A stretch of DNA of 53,230 nucleotides from NCBI GenBank assembly GCA_030834125.1, contig JAURFW010000012.1:1-53230 (forward strand), in the 5' to 3' direction. Positions within the stretch are counted from its first letter, which is position 1, and each line of letters begins with the position of its first letter. The notes beneath the pieces were generated by a model, which worked only from the letters and a program-made list of their open reading frames with translations, was not told the origin of the DNA and searched no databases. This document shows, in pieces, positions 27,354 to 36,937 of this stretch. The position numbers and the translations under genes were made by a program. The stretch is from Bacteroidota bacterium (GTDB lineage Bacteria; Bacteroidota; Bacteroidia; NS11-12g; UBA955).

Positions 27354-27405
27354 CTTTAGCGCGAAGCGGTTGATATTTTGAAGTAGAGACCTTGTAGTTT
27401 AGAGG

Positions 27406-27468
27406 TAGGGTGTAGAGTTTATTTTAAATTCTAGTGATAAATTAAAGAACGAACACCCTGACACCCTA
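27406..27468. repeat. Inverted repeat between copZ-like gene and FecA-like gene
   Basis: TAGGGTGT (27406-27413) and ACACCCTA (27461-27468) are perfect inverted copies 47 bases apart, and the right arm is preceded by a second ACACCCT (27453-27459). It lies between convergent genes and may be a weak terminator or a remnant. Confidence 0.4.
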
Positions 27469-27501
27469 GCAGCCCTAATAATAACTAACCTCCTATCTTC
27501 C

Positions 27502-29673
27502 CTACAACTCCCATCCAAGCTTGATTAAAATCATACGAGGAGCATAGGTACGGAAACCTGCTGGTCTAACTGCAATTAAATGTTGTGAATTGAATACATT
27601 CTGAATACTTCCCGATAATTGAAACCCTTTAGGTAACGCATATTGCGCTCCAATGTTATGAACCCATGATGATGGCAAATCCCAATCGATTGAAGACGCT
27701 AAACTTTTACGTTCGCCTCCATATACTGTTTGCCAATTTACTGTTACCTTTTCCCAATTATAAGAAAACTGGAACATACCTTGAAGTTTTGGGATGTATG
27801 GCAATGCATCGCCATATTGAATATTACCCCATTCTTCAAAAGTACTACTGAAATTTTCCGTAAAGAATGCATCTGTATAGGTGGCAGAGATTTCTGTTTT
27901 CCAATGCTTATCGCCAGTTCCCAAACGAATTTCAGCTCCTCTTGCAACTGCAGAACCTCCATTATATAAACTACCCTCTCCCGTTCCTCCAGATGCAGCG
28001 GCATCCGATCCTAATAATCGTGAATAATCAGAATTAAAAATTGTCAATTGTACCGGGAAATAACGATGTTTAATGCCCAATTCAGTATTTAAACTTTCTT
28101 CCGGTAAAACACCTTCTTTTGATCCAGCCGGAGAGAACCCTTTGTGTAAACCTCCAAATGCAGTCCACCATCGCCCAAGGTTTTTATTAATACTCAATCC
28201 TGGAAGTAAACCAACGACTTCATTACGTTGAGTCTTTATGTTGATAGCACTACGTTCGGCATCGTTATTCCCAAAATCGATTCGCTGAGCTATAATGTGT
28301 TCTAAACGAACTCCGCCTTGTAAAGTCCAGTTACCTAATGCCCAGGTAGTTCTGTAATAAGCACTGCGTGCAGAAGCCTCATCAATTCTATTACCGGCAG
28401 CACCTTTTTCTCCTAATGAAAATAAAGAAATTTCACTATTGAGCATCAAGTATTTATCCGACCATTGAAATCGATCTTCAGAATCGAAATGCAAACGTAA
28501 TCCTGCTTCATGAGTAACCTTTTGACCCAATAAATTATGTGTATATTGACCTCTTGCTTGTACTCCTCTCATTAGGTATGCCCTATTATTTGCTTTGATT
28601 GAAGCCATTGCTGTATCCCTATTATTACCATTTAATGCATTAATTTCATTTGCATATAAATTAGGATCGAGAAGAATATTAGATATTCCTTTAGCACCAA
28701 ATCCAGCATCAACCTTATCCAATTTATACCAGTTTCTATTTACCTTTTGTTGATATACATCTACACGAAACCACCCGGGTTTGATGTTGTAGGTGTAGGA
28801 TAAACGAGTTAACCAACGACTCATATCCATAGTATCACGCGATGCTCCCAAATACATTTTATATGGATCATTTATAGCATCTGTAAATGTAGTTCCTAAA
28901 TAAGTTTGATTAGATAGTTCGCCAGTATAACCCAATAAAAACTCTAAATGATGAATGTCTTCTTCATCTAAATGCTGTCCTATTTTCAAATACCCATCTC
29001 GCAAACGGTACCCGCCCGCTGTTTTACTAAGTATTTCTTTGAAACCCTGAGCTGAACTCTGATTTAGACCCAAACCGATAGATGTACGTGGAGCTATTTT
29101 CCATTCCCCTTGAGCACCAATTCTCATTTGGCCAAAATTCCCAAATGCTAATTGCGTCTTTAAATCATTTTTTTCATCTAACACGGGTGTCAATAGGTTT
29201 ATTGCTCCACCAGTAGTTTGAGGACCCGCTAAAAGTTGTGCTGAACCTTTTAGTATTTCTATGTTTTGATATTTCCAAAAAGGAGGTGTGTAATAAGCAG
29301 ATGGTGAAGAATACGGTGCGGGAGCAGCTAAAACTCCATCTTCCATTAAGGTGATTCGACTACTTCTTAATACTCCAGTACCTCGTAAACCAACATTCAA
29401 TCGAAGTCCCCAACCATCCTCTTGCTGAGTATAAACACCCGGTTGAGACTGCAGAATTTGATTACCATCAACCTGATCGAATTTGTGTAAATCTTGCTGC
29501 CTCAATAAAACCTCAGAACCACTCAAATGAACTATAGTACCAACGTCCTTTCTTGGAGCTAATATTGTTACTGATTCCATTTCAACTGGAGCAATTGTGT
29601 CTTGTCTTACTCTTTCTTGTGCTATCAAAGCCCCCGATAAAATTAGGCTTCCTGATACCAATAGTATTTTCAT
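27502..29673 (-). CDS. FecA-like TonB-dependent receptor
   Basis: The 723-residue outer-membrane receptor has a short signal peptide (about 1-18), a plug with NVGLRGTGVLRSSRITLMEDG, ILKGSAQLLAGPQTTGGAIN, and a barrel ending AFRTYAPRMILIKLGWEL-like aromatic strands. The plug motifs GLRGTG and SRITLMEDGVLAAPAPY closely follow FecA-type ferric citrate receptors, so an iron(III) chelate is the likely substrate. The start lies 30 bases downstream of a TATATTTG promoter element that sits between two inverted repeats, as expected for metal-dependent repression. No FecIR pair is adjacent. Confidence 0.85.
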   Translation of the reverse strand: MKILLVSGSLILSGALIAQERVRQDTIAPVEMESVTILAPRKDVGTIVHLSGSEVLLRQQDLHKFDQVDGNQILQSQPGVYTQQEDGWGLRLNVGLRGTGVLRSSRITLMEDGVLAAPAPYSSPSAYYTPPFWKYQNIEILKGSAQLLAGPQTTGGAINLLTPVLDEKNDLKTQLAFGNFGQMRIGAQGEWKIAPRTSIGLGLNQSSAQGFKEILSKTAGGYRLRDGYLKIGQHLDEEDIHHLEFLLGYTGELSNQTYLGTTFTDAINDPYKMYLGASRDTMDMSRWLTRLSYTYNIKPGWFRVDVYQQKVNRNWYKLDKVDAGFGAKGISNILLDPNLYANEINALNGNNRDTAMASIKANNRAYLMRGVQARGQYTHNLLGQKVTHEAGLRLHFDSEDRFQWSDKYLMLNSEISLFSLGEKGAAGNRIDEASARSAYYRTTWALGNWTLQGGVRLEHIIAQRIDFGNNDAERSAINIKTQRNEVVGLLPGLSINKNLGRWWTAFGGLHKGFSPAGSKEGVLPEESLNTELGIKHRYFPVQLTIFNSDYSRLLGSDAAASGGTGEGSLYNGGSAVARGAEIRLGTGDKHWKTEISATYTDAFFTENFSSTFEEWGNIQYGDALPYIPKLQGMFQFSYNWEKVTVNWQTVYGGERKSLASSIDWDLPSSWVHNIGAQYALPKGFQLSGSIQNVFNSQHLIAVRPAGFRTYAPRMILIKLGWEL

Positions 29674-29678
29674 TTCTT

Positions 29679-29697
29679 ATTTAGAAGGATTCTAATT
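29679..29697. promoter_or_regulatory. Candidate operator, promoter-proximal inverted repeat
   Basis: ATTTAGAA-GGA-TTCTAATT is a 19-base inverted repeat with one mismatch, in the leader of the FecA-like gene. Confidence 0.5.
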
Positions 29698-29703
29698 TAA
29701 GTG

Positions 29704-29711
29704 CAAATATA
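29704..29711 (-). promoter_or_regulatory. -7 element of the FecA-like gene
   Basis: TATATTTG on the minus strand matches TAnnTTTG and lies between the two inverted repeats. Confidence 0.55.
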
Positions 29712-29726
29712 AATAAATATTTATCT

Positions 29727-29745
29727 ATTTAGAATTTTTCTAAAT
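29727..29745. promoter_or_regulatory. Candidate operator, upstream inverted repeat
   Basis: ATTTAGAA-TTT-TTCTAAAT is a perfect 8-bp inverted repeat with a 3-base centre, 48 bases from the copy at 29679-29697. It would cover the -33 region. Confidence 0.55.
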
Positions 29746-29751
29746 AAAATT

Positions 29752-30252
29752 TCAATTCATTACATGGGCAAAAAATACAATTAGGTAAGAACCGGCAAAA
29801 ATCAGGTTGTAGTAGAATTTAGCATGCTTGTCGTTAGAGGTTCTTTTTTGTTTATTCAATGAAATAAATGAAAACAACCAAAAGGTAGTTGAATAAACAA
29901 CATCCCACCAATCAAAATGACCATTTATCCAATGAAAATATTGAAAGAGTTCAAAACCTAACGCAACAATTAGTGGTAAAATTACTAATGAAATTTTCGC
30001 TCCCTTAAACTCGATAAATACATCTCGGGAAGATATACTAACTACCCAAACCCACAATGCACCTGGCAACGAGTAAATTATTTGGGCTGGTAATTTCAGA
30101 TTAGCATGAAAAAATGATTTCAGAAAAAGATAAACATCAACTCCAAATACAATAGCAAATAATTGATTTATTACTGTTTGATTTGTTCTGTAAAACAAAT
30201 AGATAAATGCGCTTATTGACAGCGCCGCAACCATCGCTGCATATTTTTTCAT
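29752..30252 (-). CDS. VanZ-like membrane protein
   Basis: The 166-residue protein has about five hydrophobic segments and a segment FELFQYFHWINGHFDWWDVV that matches the conserved region of VanZ-like proteins. The role of most family members is unknown, and this one has no antibiotic-resistance context. The frame opens at 30294, but a TACCTTTG element ends 10 bases before the ATG at 30252, which gives the more natural start. Confidence 0.6.
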   Translation of the reverse strand: MKKYAAMVAALSISAFIYLFYRTNQTVINQLFAIVFGVDVYLFLKSFFHANLKLPAQIIYSLPGALWVWVVSISSRDVFIEFKGAKISLVILPLIVALGFELFQYFHWINGHFDWWDVVYSTTFWLFSFISLNKQKRTSNDKHAKFYYNLIFAGSYLIVFFAHVMN

Positions 30253-30262
30253 GAATACTCTA

Positions 30263-30270
30263 CAAAGGTA
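30263..30270 (-). promoter_or_regulatory. -7 element of the VanZ-like gene
   Basis: TACCTTTG on the minus strand ends 10 bases before the ATG at 30252, inside the longer open frame. Confidence 0.5.
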
Positions 30271-30296
30271 GAAAAAGCAATTCAAAATGGGCAAGA

Positions 30297-30986
30297 TTAC
30301 ACTCGAAATTCGGCAAAATCATTAAGGTCCTTGTTATTTCCGTAAAGTACTAAAATATTACTGTCTTCTAATACCCATTCATCAGAGGCAACACCTTTAA
30401 TCTCTTTTTTTATTACTGTTTTACCTAATAAACTCTTTACTTCTTTTTGTTTGATAATTGTTAAAGTTAGAAGATTGAATTTCTCTTTTAAATTAAGAGT
30501 CCCTAGAGTCTTTCCAATATATTTTTTAGGTACTGCAACTTCAAGTATGGAATACTCATCATTTAATTCAAACGAATCAACAACATTATTCAAGCATAGT
30601 TTTTTTGACAAACGTTCAGCCGTTTCATCTTCCGGATTCACAATTTCATCAACACCTATTGCTTCTAACACTTTTTCATGCAAAGGGTTTATTGCACGAG
30701 CAATTAATCTATTAACCTCCATGTTCTTCAACATGGCCGTAACCATAATATTGGCACCTTGATCTTCACCTATTGCCACAATAGCAATATCGATCTCTTT
30801 CCACGGCAATCCTTTCATGGTAAATTCATCAGTTGCATCCATTTGGATGGTATGAGAAATATTCTCTTTATAATTTTCCACCTTAGATAAGGAATTATCT
30901 ATACCAATTACTTCATTACCTAAAGCAGTTAGCTTCTCTCCTAAAGGGGCGCCAAAATTCCCCAAACCTATGATTATATATTTCAT
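30297..30986 (-). CDS. Potassium uptake regulatory subunit, TrkA/KtrA family
   Basis: The 229-residue cytoplasmic protein has an RCK_N nucleotide-binding domain (GLGNFGAPLGEKL, then GIDNSL and QMDATDE, with VNPEDETAERLSKKL near the end of the domain) and an RCK_C domain (about 140-229). One RCK_N plus one RCK_C is the KtrA layout, and E. coli TrkA has two of each. It gates the membrane subunit encoded directly upstream, with 1 base between the genes. Confidence 0.92.
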   Translation of the reverse strand: MKYIIIGLGNFGAPLGEKLTALGNEVIGIDNSLSKVENYKENISHTIQMDATDEFTMKGLPWKEIDIAIVAIGEDQGANIMVTAMLKNMEVNRLIARAINPLHEKVLEAIGVDEIVNPEDETAERLSKKLCLNNVVDSFELNDEYSILEVAVPKKYIGKTLGTLNLKEKFNLLTLTIIKQKEVKSLLGKTVIKKEIKGVASDEWVLEDSNILVLYGNNKDLNDFAEFRV

Positions 30987-30987
30987 A

Positions 30988-32757
30988 TTAGTTGATCATT
31001 ATTTCTTCAGTTGGATATTTATAATTCTTCTCTCGCACCTGTTTAAAAAATGCAATTAACAAAGTAAGTGTTCCCACTCTGCCAATAAACATTACGGCCA
31101 TTAAAATTAGCTTAGCAATACTCCCAAATTTTGCAGTAATACCCATACTTAATCCGACCGTACTGAATGCACTAACAACTTCGAATAGTATGTCTTGAAA
31201 ATTCAATTCCGGATGTACCGACCTAATTATCACTGCTGCTGTTCCAATCACCCAAATAGATAAAAACATAATTGAATAGGCTCTTCTAATTGACATGTAG
31301 GAAATCTCTCTGCGATATATTTCTACTCTATCTTTACCTTTAGCCAATGAAAAAGTATTTAATACTGCAACTGCGATTGTACTTGTTTTTATACCGCCAC
31401 CTGTAGACGATGGAGATGCGCCTATCCACATTAATCCCATTATCATAATTATGGTAGGAAGATTTAAACTATCCATTGATACTTGGTTAAAACCAGCAGT
31501 TCTTGGTGTTGTTGCACCAAAAAACCCTCCAATCATTTTTTCTGGAATTGAAAATCCATTTAAAGAATAATTCCATTCAAATAGAAAGTATAAGATTAGA
31601 GCAACACCGGTTATTGAAAATGTGGTAACTAAGTTAATTCTGCTGTTTATGTTCATTACCCATGGTCGATGGCCGTATTTCTTTTTTGAAAATAATAACC
31701 TCAAGAATCTGTATTTAAAAAACTCAACAGTATTTGCAACAATTGGAAATCCAAGCCCCCCCAAAATAAATGTTATAATTATAAATATTTGTAAGCCAAG
31801 GTTGAATTGGAACCCGGATTCAGCCATTGAATTACTTAGTGTGGAAAAACCTGCATTACAAAATGCTGAGATTGAATGAAACACACTAAAAAAAACACGG
31901 TCCCATTGAGAATTAAATTGATTCCCTATAACAGAGAAATAGATTGATAAAGCAGATACTGCTTCAATAAAAAATGTAATTCCAATTATGTATTTTAAGG
32001 TTCTGAATACATCTGCCAAATTGTTCGAGCTTGAAAGATCATTCATTGTGAGCTGATTTTCCAAAGAGGAGCTACCTTTGAAGAAGTAAGAAAAGTAACT
32101 AGCAAAAGTCAAAATCCCCAAGCCCCCTATTTGAATCAGAATCATTATTATTCCTTGTCCCATTTGGGTAAAATGAGTTGCAGTATCTACTACTATTAAA
32201 CCTGTAACACAAACTGCAGATACCGAAGTAAATAGTGCATCCAAAAAATTCAAATCTGCATTTCTTGAATTGGGTAGCATCAATAAACCCGCACCCAAGA
32301 AAATAATCGCCATAAAACTCAAAGAAAACAGCAAGGCTGGGTTGTTTTTTTGGAAGTTAAAACGAACCTCTAACTCTGAGGTTTCTCTTAGTGCAATTAA
32401 AAAAACGGCAATTCGAAGGGTCGTGAATTCATATCCTTGATAAATATAAAATTCAGGTTCTACCCCAATAATGGGCTGAAAAATATAATACCCAATGAGG
32501 CCAACAGCTATTACATCCCAAAGAACTGATAACTTAAGAAGCTTTCGCCATTGAAGTGAATAAGTGAATATTATTTTAGCTCCAATTAATACCAAAATGA
32601 GATCTATAATACGAACCACATTTATTTGATAAACTGATGTTTGAGCAAATCCCGCTTCTACTACCCAGATTAAAACTCCTATCCATGCAATAAACGCGGA
32701 AAATCGATTTAATCCTTTGGTGACTATAAAGTTTGGAGATTTTACCCGAGGATACAT
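30988..32757 (-). CDS. Potassium uptake membrane subunit, TrkH/KtrB family
   Basis: The 589-residue membrane protein has four P-loop segments that form the K+ filter: TSVSAVCVTGL, HSISAFCNAGFST, ATTPRTAGFNQ and VSAFSTVGLSMG. The N-terminus carries about 150 residues of extra membrane helices before the first TrkH repeat, longer than KtrB of Firmicutes. It forms a K+/Na+-type uptake system with the RCK subunit encoded 1 base downstream. TACCTTTG ends 4 bases before the ATG, so the operon transcript should be leaderless. Confidence 0.93.
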   Translation of the reverse strand: MYPRVKSPNFIVTKGLNRFSAFIAWIGVLIWVVEAGFAQTSVYQINVVRIIDLILVLIGAKIIFTYSLQWRKLLKLSVLWDVIAVGLIGYYIFQPIIGVEPEFYIYQGYEFTTLRIAVFLIALRETSELEVRFNFQKNNPALLFSLSFMAIIFLGAGLLMLPNSRNADLNFLDALFTSVSAVCVTGLIVVDTATHFTQMGQGIIMILIQIGGLGILTFASYFSYFFKGSSSLENQLTMNDLSSSNNLADVFRTLKYIIGITFFIEAVSALSIYFSVIGNQFNSQWDRVFFSVFHSISAFCNAGFSTLSNSMAESGFQFNLGLQIFIIITFILGGLGFPIVANTVEFFKYRFLRLLFSKKKYGHRPWVMNINSRINLVTTFSITGVALILYFLFEWNYSLNGFSIPEKMIGGFFGATTPRTAGFNQVSMDSLNLPTIIMIMGLMWIGASPSSTGGGIKTSTIAVAVLNTFSLAKGKDRVEIYRREISYMSIRRAYSIMFLSIWVIGTAAVIIRSVHPELNFQDILFEVVSAFSTVGLSMGITAKFGSIAKLILMAVMFIGRVGTLTLLIAFFKQVREKNYKYPTEEIMIN

Positions 32758-32761
32758 ATTG

Positions 32762-32769
32762 CAAAGGTA
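32762..32769 (-). promoter_or_regulatory. -7 element of the Trk/Ktr operon
   Basis: TACCTTTG on the minus strand ends 4 bases before the ATG at 32757. Confidence 0.55.
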
Positions 32770-32871
32770 TCAAAATAACACATTTGAGCTTAAACAAACT
32801 TTTTCTTAAAGTATGTTGGTTATAAAAATTCACAAGTAACAAAAGGCACAAAAGAGTTACCAAAAATTCGT

Positions 32872-32879
32872 CATATTTG
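32872..32879 (+). promoter_or_regulatory. -7-like element of the YeiH-type gene
   Basis: CATATTTG differs from TAnnTTTG by one base and ends 6 bases before the ATG at 32886. Its last TTG is in frame with the gene and is not the start. Confidence 0.45.
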
Positions 32880-32885
32880 CAGTTT

Positions 32886-33863
32886 ATGTCGAGTTGGAAA
32901 CAAATTATACCTGGCGGAATAATTACAATAAGTATTGGCTTGTTAGCTCTATTGCTATATCCAATATTTCCAATTAAACTCGGCAGTGTAATTGTTTCTC
33001 TCTTAATTGGTATTATTTTAGGAAACTCCTTTAAGCTTCCTGAAAATACAAATCAAGGTGTAAATTTCGCTTCTTCAACATTGTTGGAATTATCTATTGT
33101 ATTTTTAGCTTTTGGCTTCAGTTATTCAGAAATTTCAAAATTGGGTATCTCAAGTTTCTTTGGAATTGCTTTGATGGTTTTAATTTTACTCATTGCTACA
33201 TACTTTTTAGCAAAATATTTTAAATGTCCCAGCAACACTGGTTTTTTGATTGGGTTTGGCACCACGATATGTGGATCTGCAGCTATAGCGGCTTTAATGC
33301 CCTCATTAAAAGATAGTAAAAAAGAAGATGTGGCTATTTCTTTAGCCGTAGTAAATCTTATGGGAACCATAGGAATGCTTATTATGCCAGCTGTTATTCA
33401 ACAACTTCATTTAGGTGCATCTGAATCTGCCTTACTCATTGGTGGAGGTTTGCATTCGGTTGGGAATGTGGCGGGTGCAGCATTTTCTATTAGTCCAGAA
33501 ATTGGTGAAGCTGCACTAACCGTAAAGTTAGCTAGGGTAGCCTTGCTCACACCAGGATTGATATTCTTTACAATATTGATAAATAGAGGTGAAAACACAT
33601 CTTGGAAGCAATATTTAAAATTGCCTTGGTATCTTATTGCATTTATAGCAGTTACTATTATTACTTCTATTTTCACTTTTGAAACTGCCTATGTTAATGA
33701 TCTAAAAAATACAGGACATTTTATTTTAACCGTTGCAATGGCTGGTATAGGATTAAAGGTAGATTTCCGAAAGCTTTTATCGGCGGGAAAAAGAGGTATA
33801 CGTTTTGGAGTCGTTATTTTTATTATCCAATTGTTGATATTGGGAATATTGATAAATTTATAA
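32886..33863 (+). CDS. YeiH/UPF0324 family putative sulfate exporter
   Basis: The 325-residue inner-membrane protein has about ten hydrophobic helices and the UPF0324 signatures: SVIVSLLIGIILGNSF near the start, STLLELSIVFLAFGFS, GFGTTICGSAAIAALMPS (with the conserved Thr-Thr-Ile-Cys-Gly), and GGGLHSVGNVAGAAFS. The E. coli YeiH and related proteins are annotated as sulfate exporters, but transport of sulfate is not firmly proven for the family. The ATG at 32886 is preferred over the TTG at 32877 inside the promoter. Confidence 0.88.
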   Translation: MSSWKQIIPGGIITISIGLLALLLYPIFPIKLGSVIVSLLIGIILGNSFKLPENTNQGVNFASSTLLELSIVFLAFGFSYSEISKLGISSFFGIALMVLILLIATYFLAKYFKCPSNTGFLIGFGTTICGSAAIAALMPSLKDSKKEDVAISLAVVNLMGTIGMLIMPAVIQQLHLGASESALLIGGGLHSVGNVAGAAFSISPEIGEAALTVKLARVALLTPGLIFFTILINRGENTSWKQYLKLPWYLIAFIAVTIITSIFTFETAYVNDLKNTGHFILTVAMAGIGLKVDFRKLLSAGKRGIRFGVVIFIIQLLILGILINL

Positions 33864-33937
33864 TTGTTTGGTGTATTTGATTCCAAACACAATAATATCA
33901 AAAAGAAGTCTATACATTAAAAAAAATGAATTAATAT

Positions 33938-34807
33938 TTAGTCTGCTAGATACCCAAATTTACCTGCTTCAAAATCGCGAAAAGCTTGAACTAATTCATC
34001 CCTTGAGTTCATTACAAATGGGCCGTGTGCTGCAATTGGTTCATTAATGGGTTCTCCGGACAATACGAGAACTACAGAATCAGAAGTTGCTTTAAAATCA
34101 AATTGCTCATCATTATTAGACATCAGAACAAAATGATCTGTACCAACTTGTTTTCCGTTTATCATCATTTCGCCCTCAATCACAATCAAAGCGGTATTGT
34201 AATGCTTAGGAAACGTGTAAGTCACACGTTCTCCATTTTTTAACTTTGCGTTGGAAATGTGAACGGGTGAAAATGTATCCGCTGGACCCTTAATTTCTTG
34301 AAATTCGCCTGCAATTAATTCAATAAATGAACCAGAATTACCTATAGCAATATTTGTCATCTCTGAATTTTTTATTGCTTGATATTTTGGTGTGCTCATT
34401 TTGTACATTGAGGGTAAATTAACCCATAGCTGCACCATCTGAAACCACCCACCTTTTTTTGAAAATGATTCTTCATGATACTCCTTGTGTAATACTCCTG
34501 ATGCCGCTGTCATCCATTGTACATCTCCCTCTCCAATCACACCACCTCCTCCGCTAGAATCATGGTGCGCTACTCTACCTTTATATGCTATTGTAACTGT
34601 TTCAAAACCTCTATGTGGATGAACACCTACTCCTCTAGGGTTATCACTAGGTTCAAAAAAATGCTTTGAATTGTAATCCAACATAATGAAAGGATTCATA
34701 CGGTGCATATCCACTCTAAAGCTGCTTGGAATGAATGTGTGAACTCTAAATCCATCACCTACAAAATGCGGTTCTGGAGGCGTGATAATCAATTCTACGG
34801 CTCTCAT
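33938..34807 (-). CDS. Pirin-family protein (bicupin)
   Basis: The 289-residue cytoplasmic protein has the N-terminal pirin cupin with VGVHPHRGFETVT and the second metal-binding part VLHKEYHEE, giving the 3-His/1-Glu site. The C-terminal pirin_C domain includes HYNTALIVIEGEMMING and LVLSGEPINEPIAAHGPFVMN. Some pirins are quercetin dioxygenases and others are regulators, so the reaction here is unknown. TATTTTTG ends 11 bases before the ATG. A second, differently built pirin lies at 51968-52843. Confidence 0.92.
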   Translation of the reverse strand: MRAVELIITPPEPHFVGDGFRVHTFIPSSFRVDMHRMNPFIMLDYNSKHFFEPSDNPRGVGVHPHRGFETVTIAYKGRVAHHDSSGGGGVIGEGDVQWMTAASGVLHKEYHEESFSKKGGWFQMVQLWVNLPSMYKMSTPKYQAIKNSEMTNIAIGNSGSFIELIAGEFQEIKGPADTFSPVHISNAKLKNGERVTYTFPKHYNTALIVIEGEMMINGKQVGTDHFVLMSNNDEQFDFKATSDSVVLVLSGEPINEPIAAHGPFVMNSRDELVQAFRDFEAGKFGYLAD

Positions 34808-34818
34808 ATTGGTACAAA

Positions 34819-34826
34819 CAAAAATA
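34819..34826 (-). promoter_or_regulatory. -7 element of the pirin gene
   Basis: TATTTTTG on the minus strand ends 11 bases before the ATG at 34807. Confidence 0.5.
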
Positions 34827-34840
34827 TTTCTAATTAGTTG

Positions 34841-36937
34841 CTACTTTGGATTTAAAACCATCAAAGTGCCATTTTCATTAATCATTCTATTTCCTTCCAC
34901 GAATTCCTCAAAAATTATTTGAATTTCATATATATAAATACCCTCAGGAACAATTTCTCCATTTTTATCAGTTCCATCCCAAGGAACATCATATGAGTTT
35001 TCTGCTAGTTTTTCACCCCAACGATTATAAATCCTGTAGAAGCCTTCTTTGGCAATGCAAGAAGTATATTTACAATCGAGTCTGGGATACCAGCCATCAT
35101 TCATTCCATCGCCATTTCCAGGTGTAAATGCATCTGGCACACAAATTTCACAATCACAATTAATTTGATATGCTTCTACCTTGTCTACTCTAGTGCTACA
35201 AGCAGATATAGTAGTTAAAAATAGTGTTTCACTCTCTTGAACCGTAATTTCTGGTCCTTTTTTACCATTACTCCATTGATAAGTAAATTTACCAGGCAGA
35301 ACTTGTGGAGCTTTGATGGTAAAGGCAATACCTCTACAAAAGTATTCCTCATCATTTGTCATTTTCTGAGGATAATTTTCCTTAGAAATATTTAATGTAT
35401 CAGTAACGGTACCACAAGCGTTTGTAAGTGTTACCCAATATTTACCTTCTTGATTAAACGTTTTAAATTTCTGATTATCGCCATCATTCCAACTCACTTT
35501 TGAATACACATCCCAAAGCCATTGAGAATACAAAATGGGATATTCACAAAATGTGGTATCCTTCAACGCCACCACAGGAAGTGGGCAATATCTGCACAAC
35601 ATGGTATCTTCCCAGAGAATATCTGAGCTATACCCTGAGTTGCCTACACTAGTTGATGGAATTGAAAAGAAAGAATATTTAACACCCGGTCCAATTGGAA
35701 GACTATCGAATTTCCCTTCGTAATAGTAATTATTTGTACAAAAGAAAGTATCGCATGGCTTAGTCATGGTAATATATAAATGTGATAGTGTATCGGAATA
35801 GTCAATTCCCGTTAACACGACTCCCCCATCTCTCATATTGGATATATTAAATAAACCTTCCCAGGCGCTCGACGTATTGCGGTTACTTGAATTCGTAAAT
35901 CGTGGAATTCCTTGTTTAATTGAATGCCCGTATTCCATATTACCCATGGTATCCATTTGGATCATTAAATTACGACCATTTTTTATATCAATTGCGTTAA
36001 CAACGAATCTGCTTCTATCAAAATATCCGCTTATTCCTAATGACGCAAAATTTGAATATGTTTTCTCCCACTGTGGAAGTAAAGTCGAGGTATCTATTCT
36101 AATAACCGAAGTTCTTAACTTACTCGAATCCCAACCTTCAGAAGCATTTCCTACTAAAAATAGCATTGAATCACCCGTATTTATTAGATCATGGGCTTGC
36201 CATGAATTAGAATCAATTAATGGGATTATAGTTTGACTTCTCAATAAATTATGTAAACTATCTAATTGAATAATTACAACTCCTCTTTTTGCATTTTGGG
36301 AATAGTTAGCAACGAGTAAATAACCATTTATATAAGACTCCACATCAACGGCTTCAAGATTTAATGTAGCATCTCCAACTGAAATACTTGAATATCTATC
36401 AGACATTCCAAAAGGATGAATTTTTATTAATTCCAAAGAATTCCCTCCTAAATATCTTTTATGACCCACAGTAACAATATGTGCTGAGTCATCAATCGAT
36501 GAATTAATAAATTTTGTTTGATTGATAATATCAACACCTCTCCAAATCCAATTAACTGTGCCGGTTTCTGAAATATTACAAACCCAACCTACAGATTTTC
36601 CTAAAGTATCAGAATAACCCGTTAAAATAATACCATTGATTGGTGCCTTTTTTATTGAAGTAACTATATGATTACTACCAAAAATATGCACTCGTTTAAT
36701 AAAGAGCACTTTACCCGTATCGTTCAACTTGGCAACTCCCAAATCTCCATTATACTCACCTACCGCAAATGAACCTTGGTTTGTAACAGTGGTTAATTTT
36801 GCATTAAACTCAAATGAGTCGTTTTCCAGAAGATTAATTTTCAACCTCTTTGAGACCTCTGGATGCGCACAATAAACCTGTGCATTCAACGTAATTGTTG
36901 AAAAAACCAGAAACAACAGAGCGAGGAAGCAGCGCAT
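34841..36937 (-). CDS. Type IX-secreted surface protein with CHU_C-type C-terminal domain
   Basis: The 698-residue protein has a signal peptide (about 1-19, ending LNAQ), a long region of repeating beta strands, several Cys-rich spots, and a C-terminal domain of about 95 residues with CVPDAFTPGNGDGMNDGWYP, YRIYNRWGEKLAE, WDGTDKNGEIVPEGIYIYEI and GTLMVLNPK. This is the gliding-motility-associated (CHU_C, type B sorting) domain that directs export by the type IX system and attachment to the cell surface. The middle region resembles beta-propeller or Kelch-like secreted proteins, but I cannot name a function. It needs a complete type IX system, of which gldJ is visible at the left edge. Confidence 0.85.
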   Translation of the reverse strand: MRCFLALLFLVFSTITLNAQVYCAHPEVSKRLKINLLENDSFEFNAKLTTVTNQGSFAVGEYNGDLGVAKLNDTGKVLFIKRVHIFGSNHIVTSIKKAPINGIILTGYSDTLGKSVGWVCNISETGTVNWIWRGVDIINQTKFINSSIDDSAHIVTVGHKRYLGGNSLELIKIHPFGMSDRYSSISVGDATLNLEAVDVESYINGYLLVANYSQNAKRGVVIIQLDSLHNLLRSQTIIPLIDSNSWQAHDLINTGDSMLFLVGNASEGWDSSKLRTSVIRIDTSTLLPQWEKTYSNFASLGISGYFDRSRFVVNAIDIKNGRNLMIQMDTMGNMEYGHSIKQGIPRFTNSSNRNTSSAWEGLFNISNMRDGGVVLTGIDYSDTLSHLYITMTKPCDTFFCTNNYYYEGKFDSLPIGPGVKYSFFSIPSTSVGNSGYSSDILWEDTMLCRYCPLPVVALKDTTFCEYPILYSQWLWDVYSKVSWNDGDNQKFKTFNQEGKYWVTLTNACGTVTDTLNISKENYPQKMTNDEEYFCRGIAFTIKAPQVLPGKFTYQWSNGKKGPEITVQESETLFLTTISACSTRVDKVEAYQINCDCEICVPDAFTPGNGDGMNDGWYPRLDCKYTSCIAKEGFYRIYNRWGEKLAENSYDVPWDGTDKNGEIVPEGIYIYEIQIIFEEFVEGNRMINENGTLMVLNPK

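Noticed and set aside
29752-30252. Glycopeptide-resistance role for the VanZ-like protein
   Set aside because: No van genes are nearby, and the fold is widespread with other roles.
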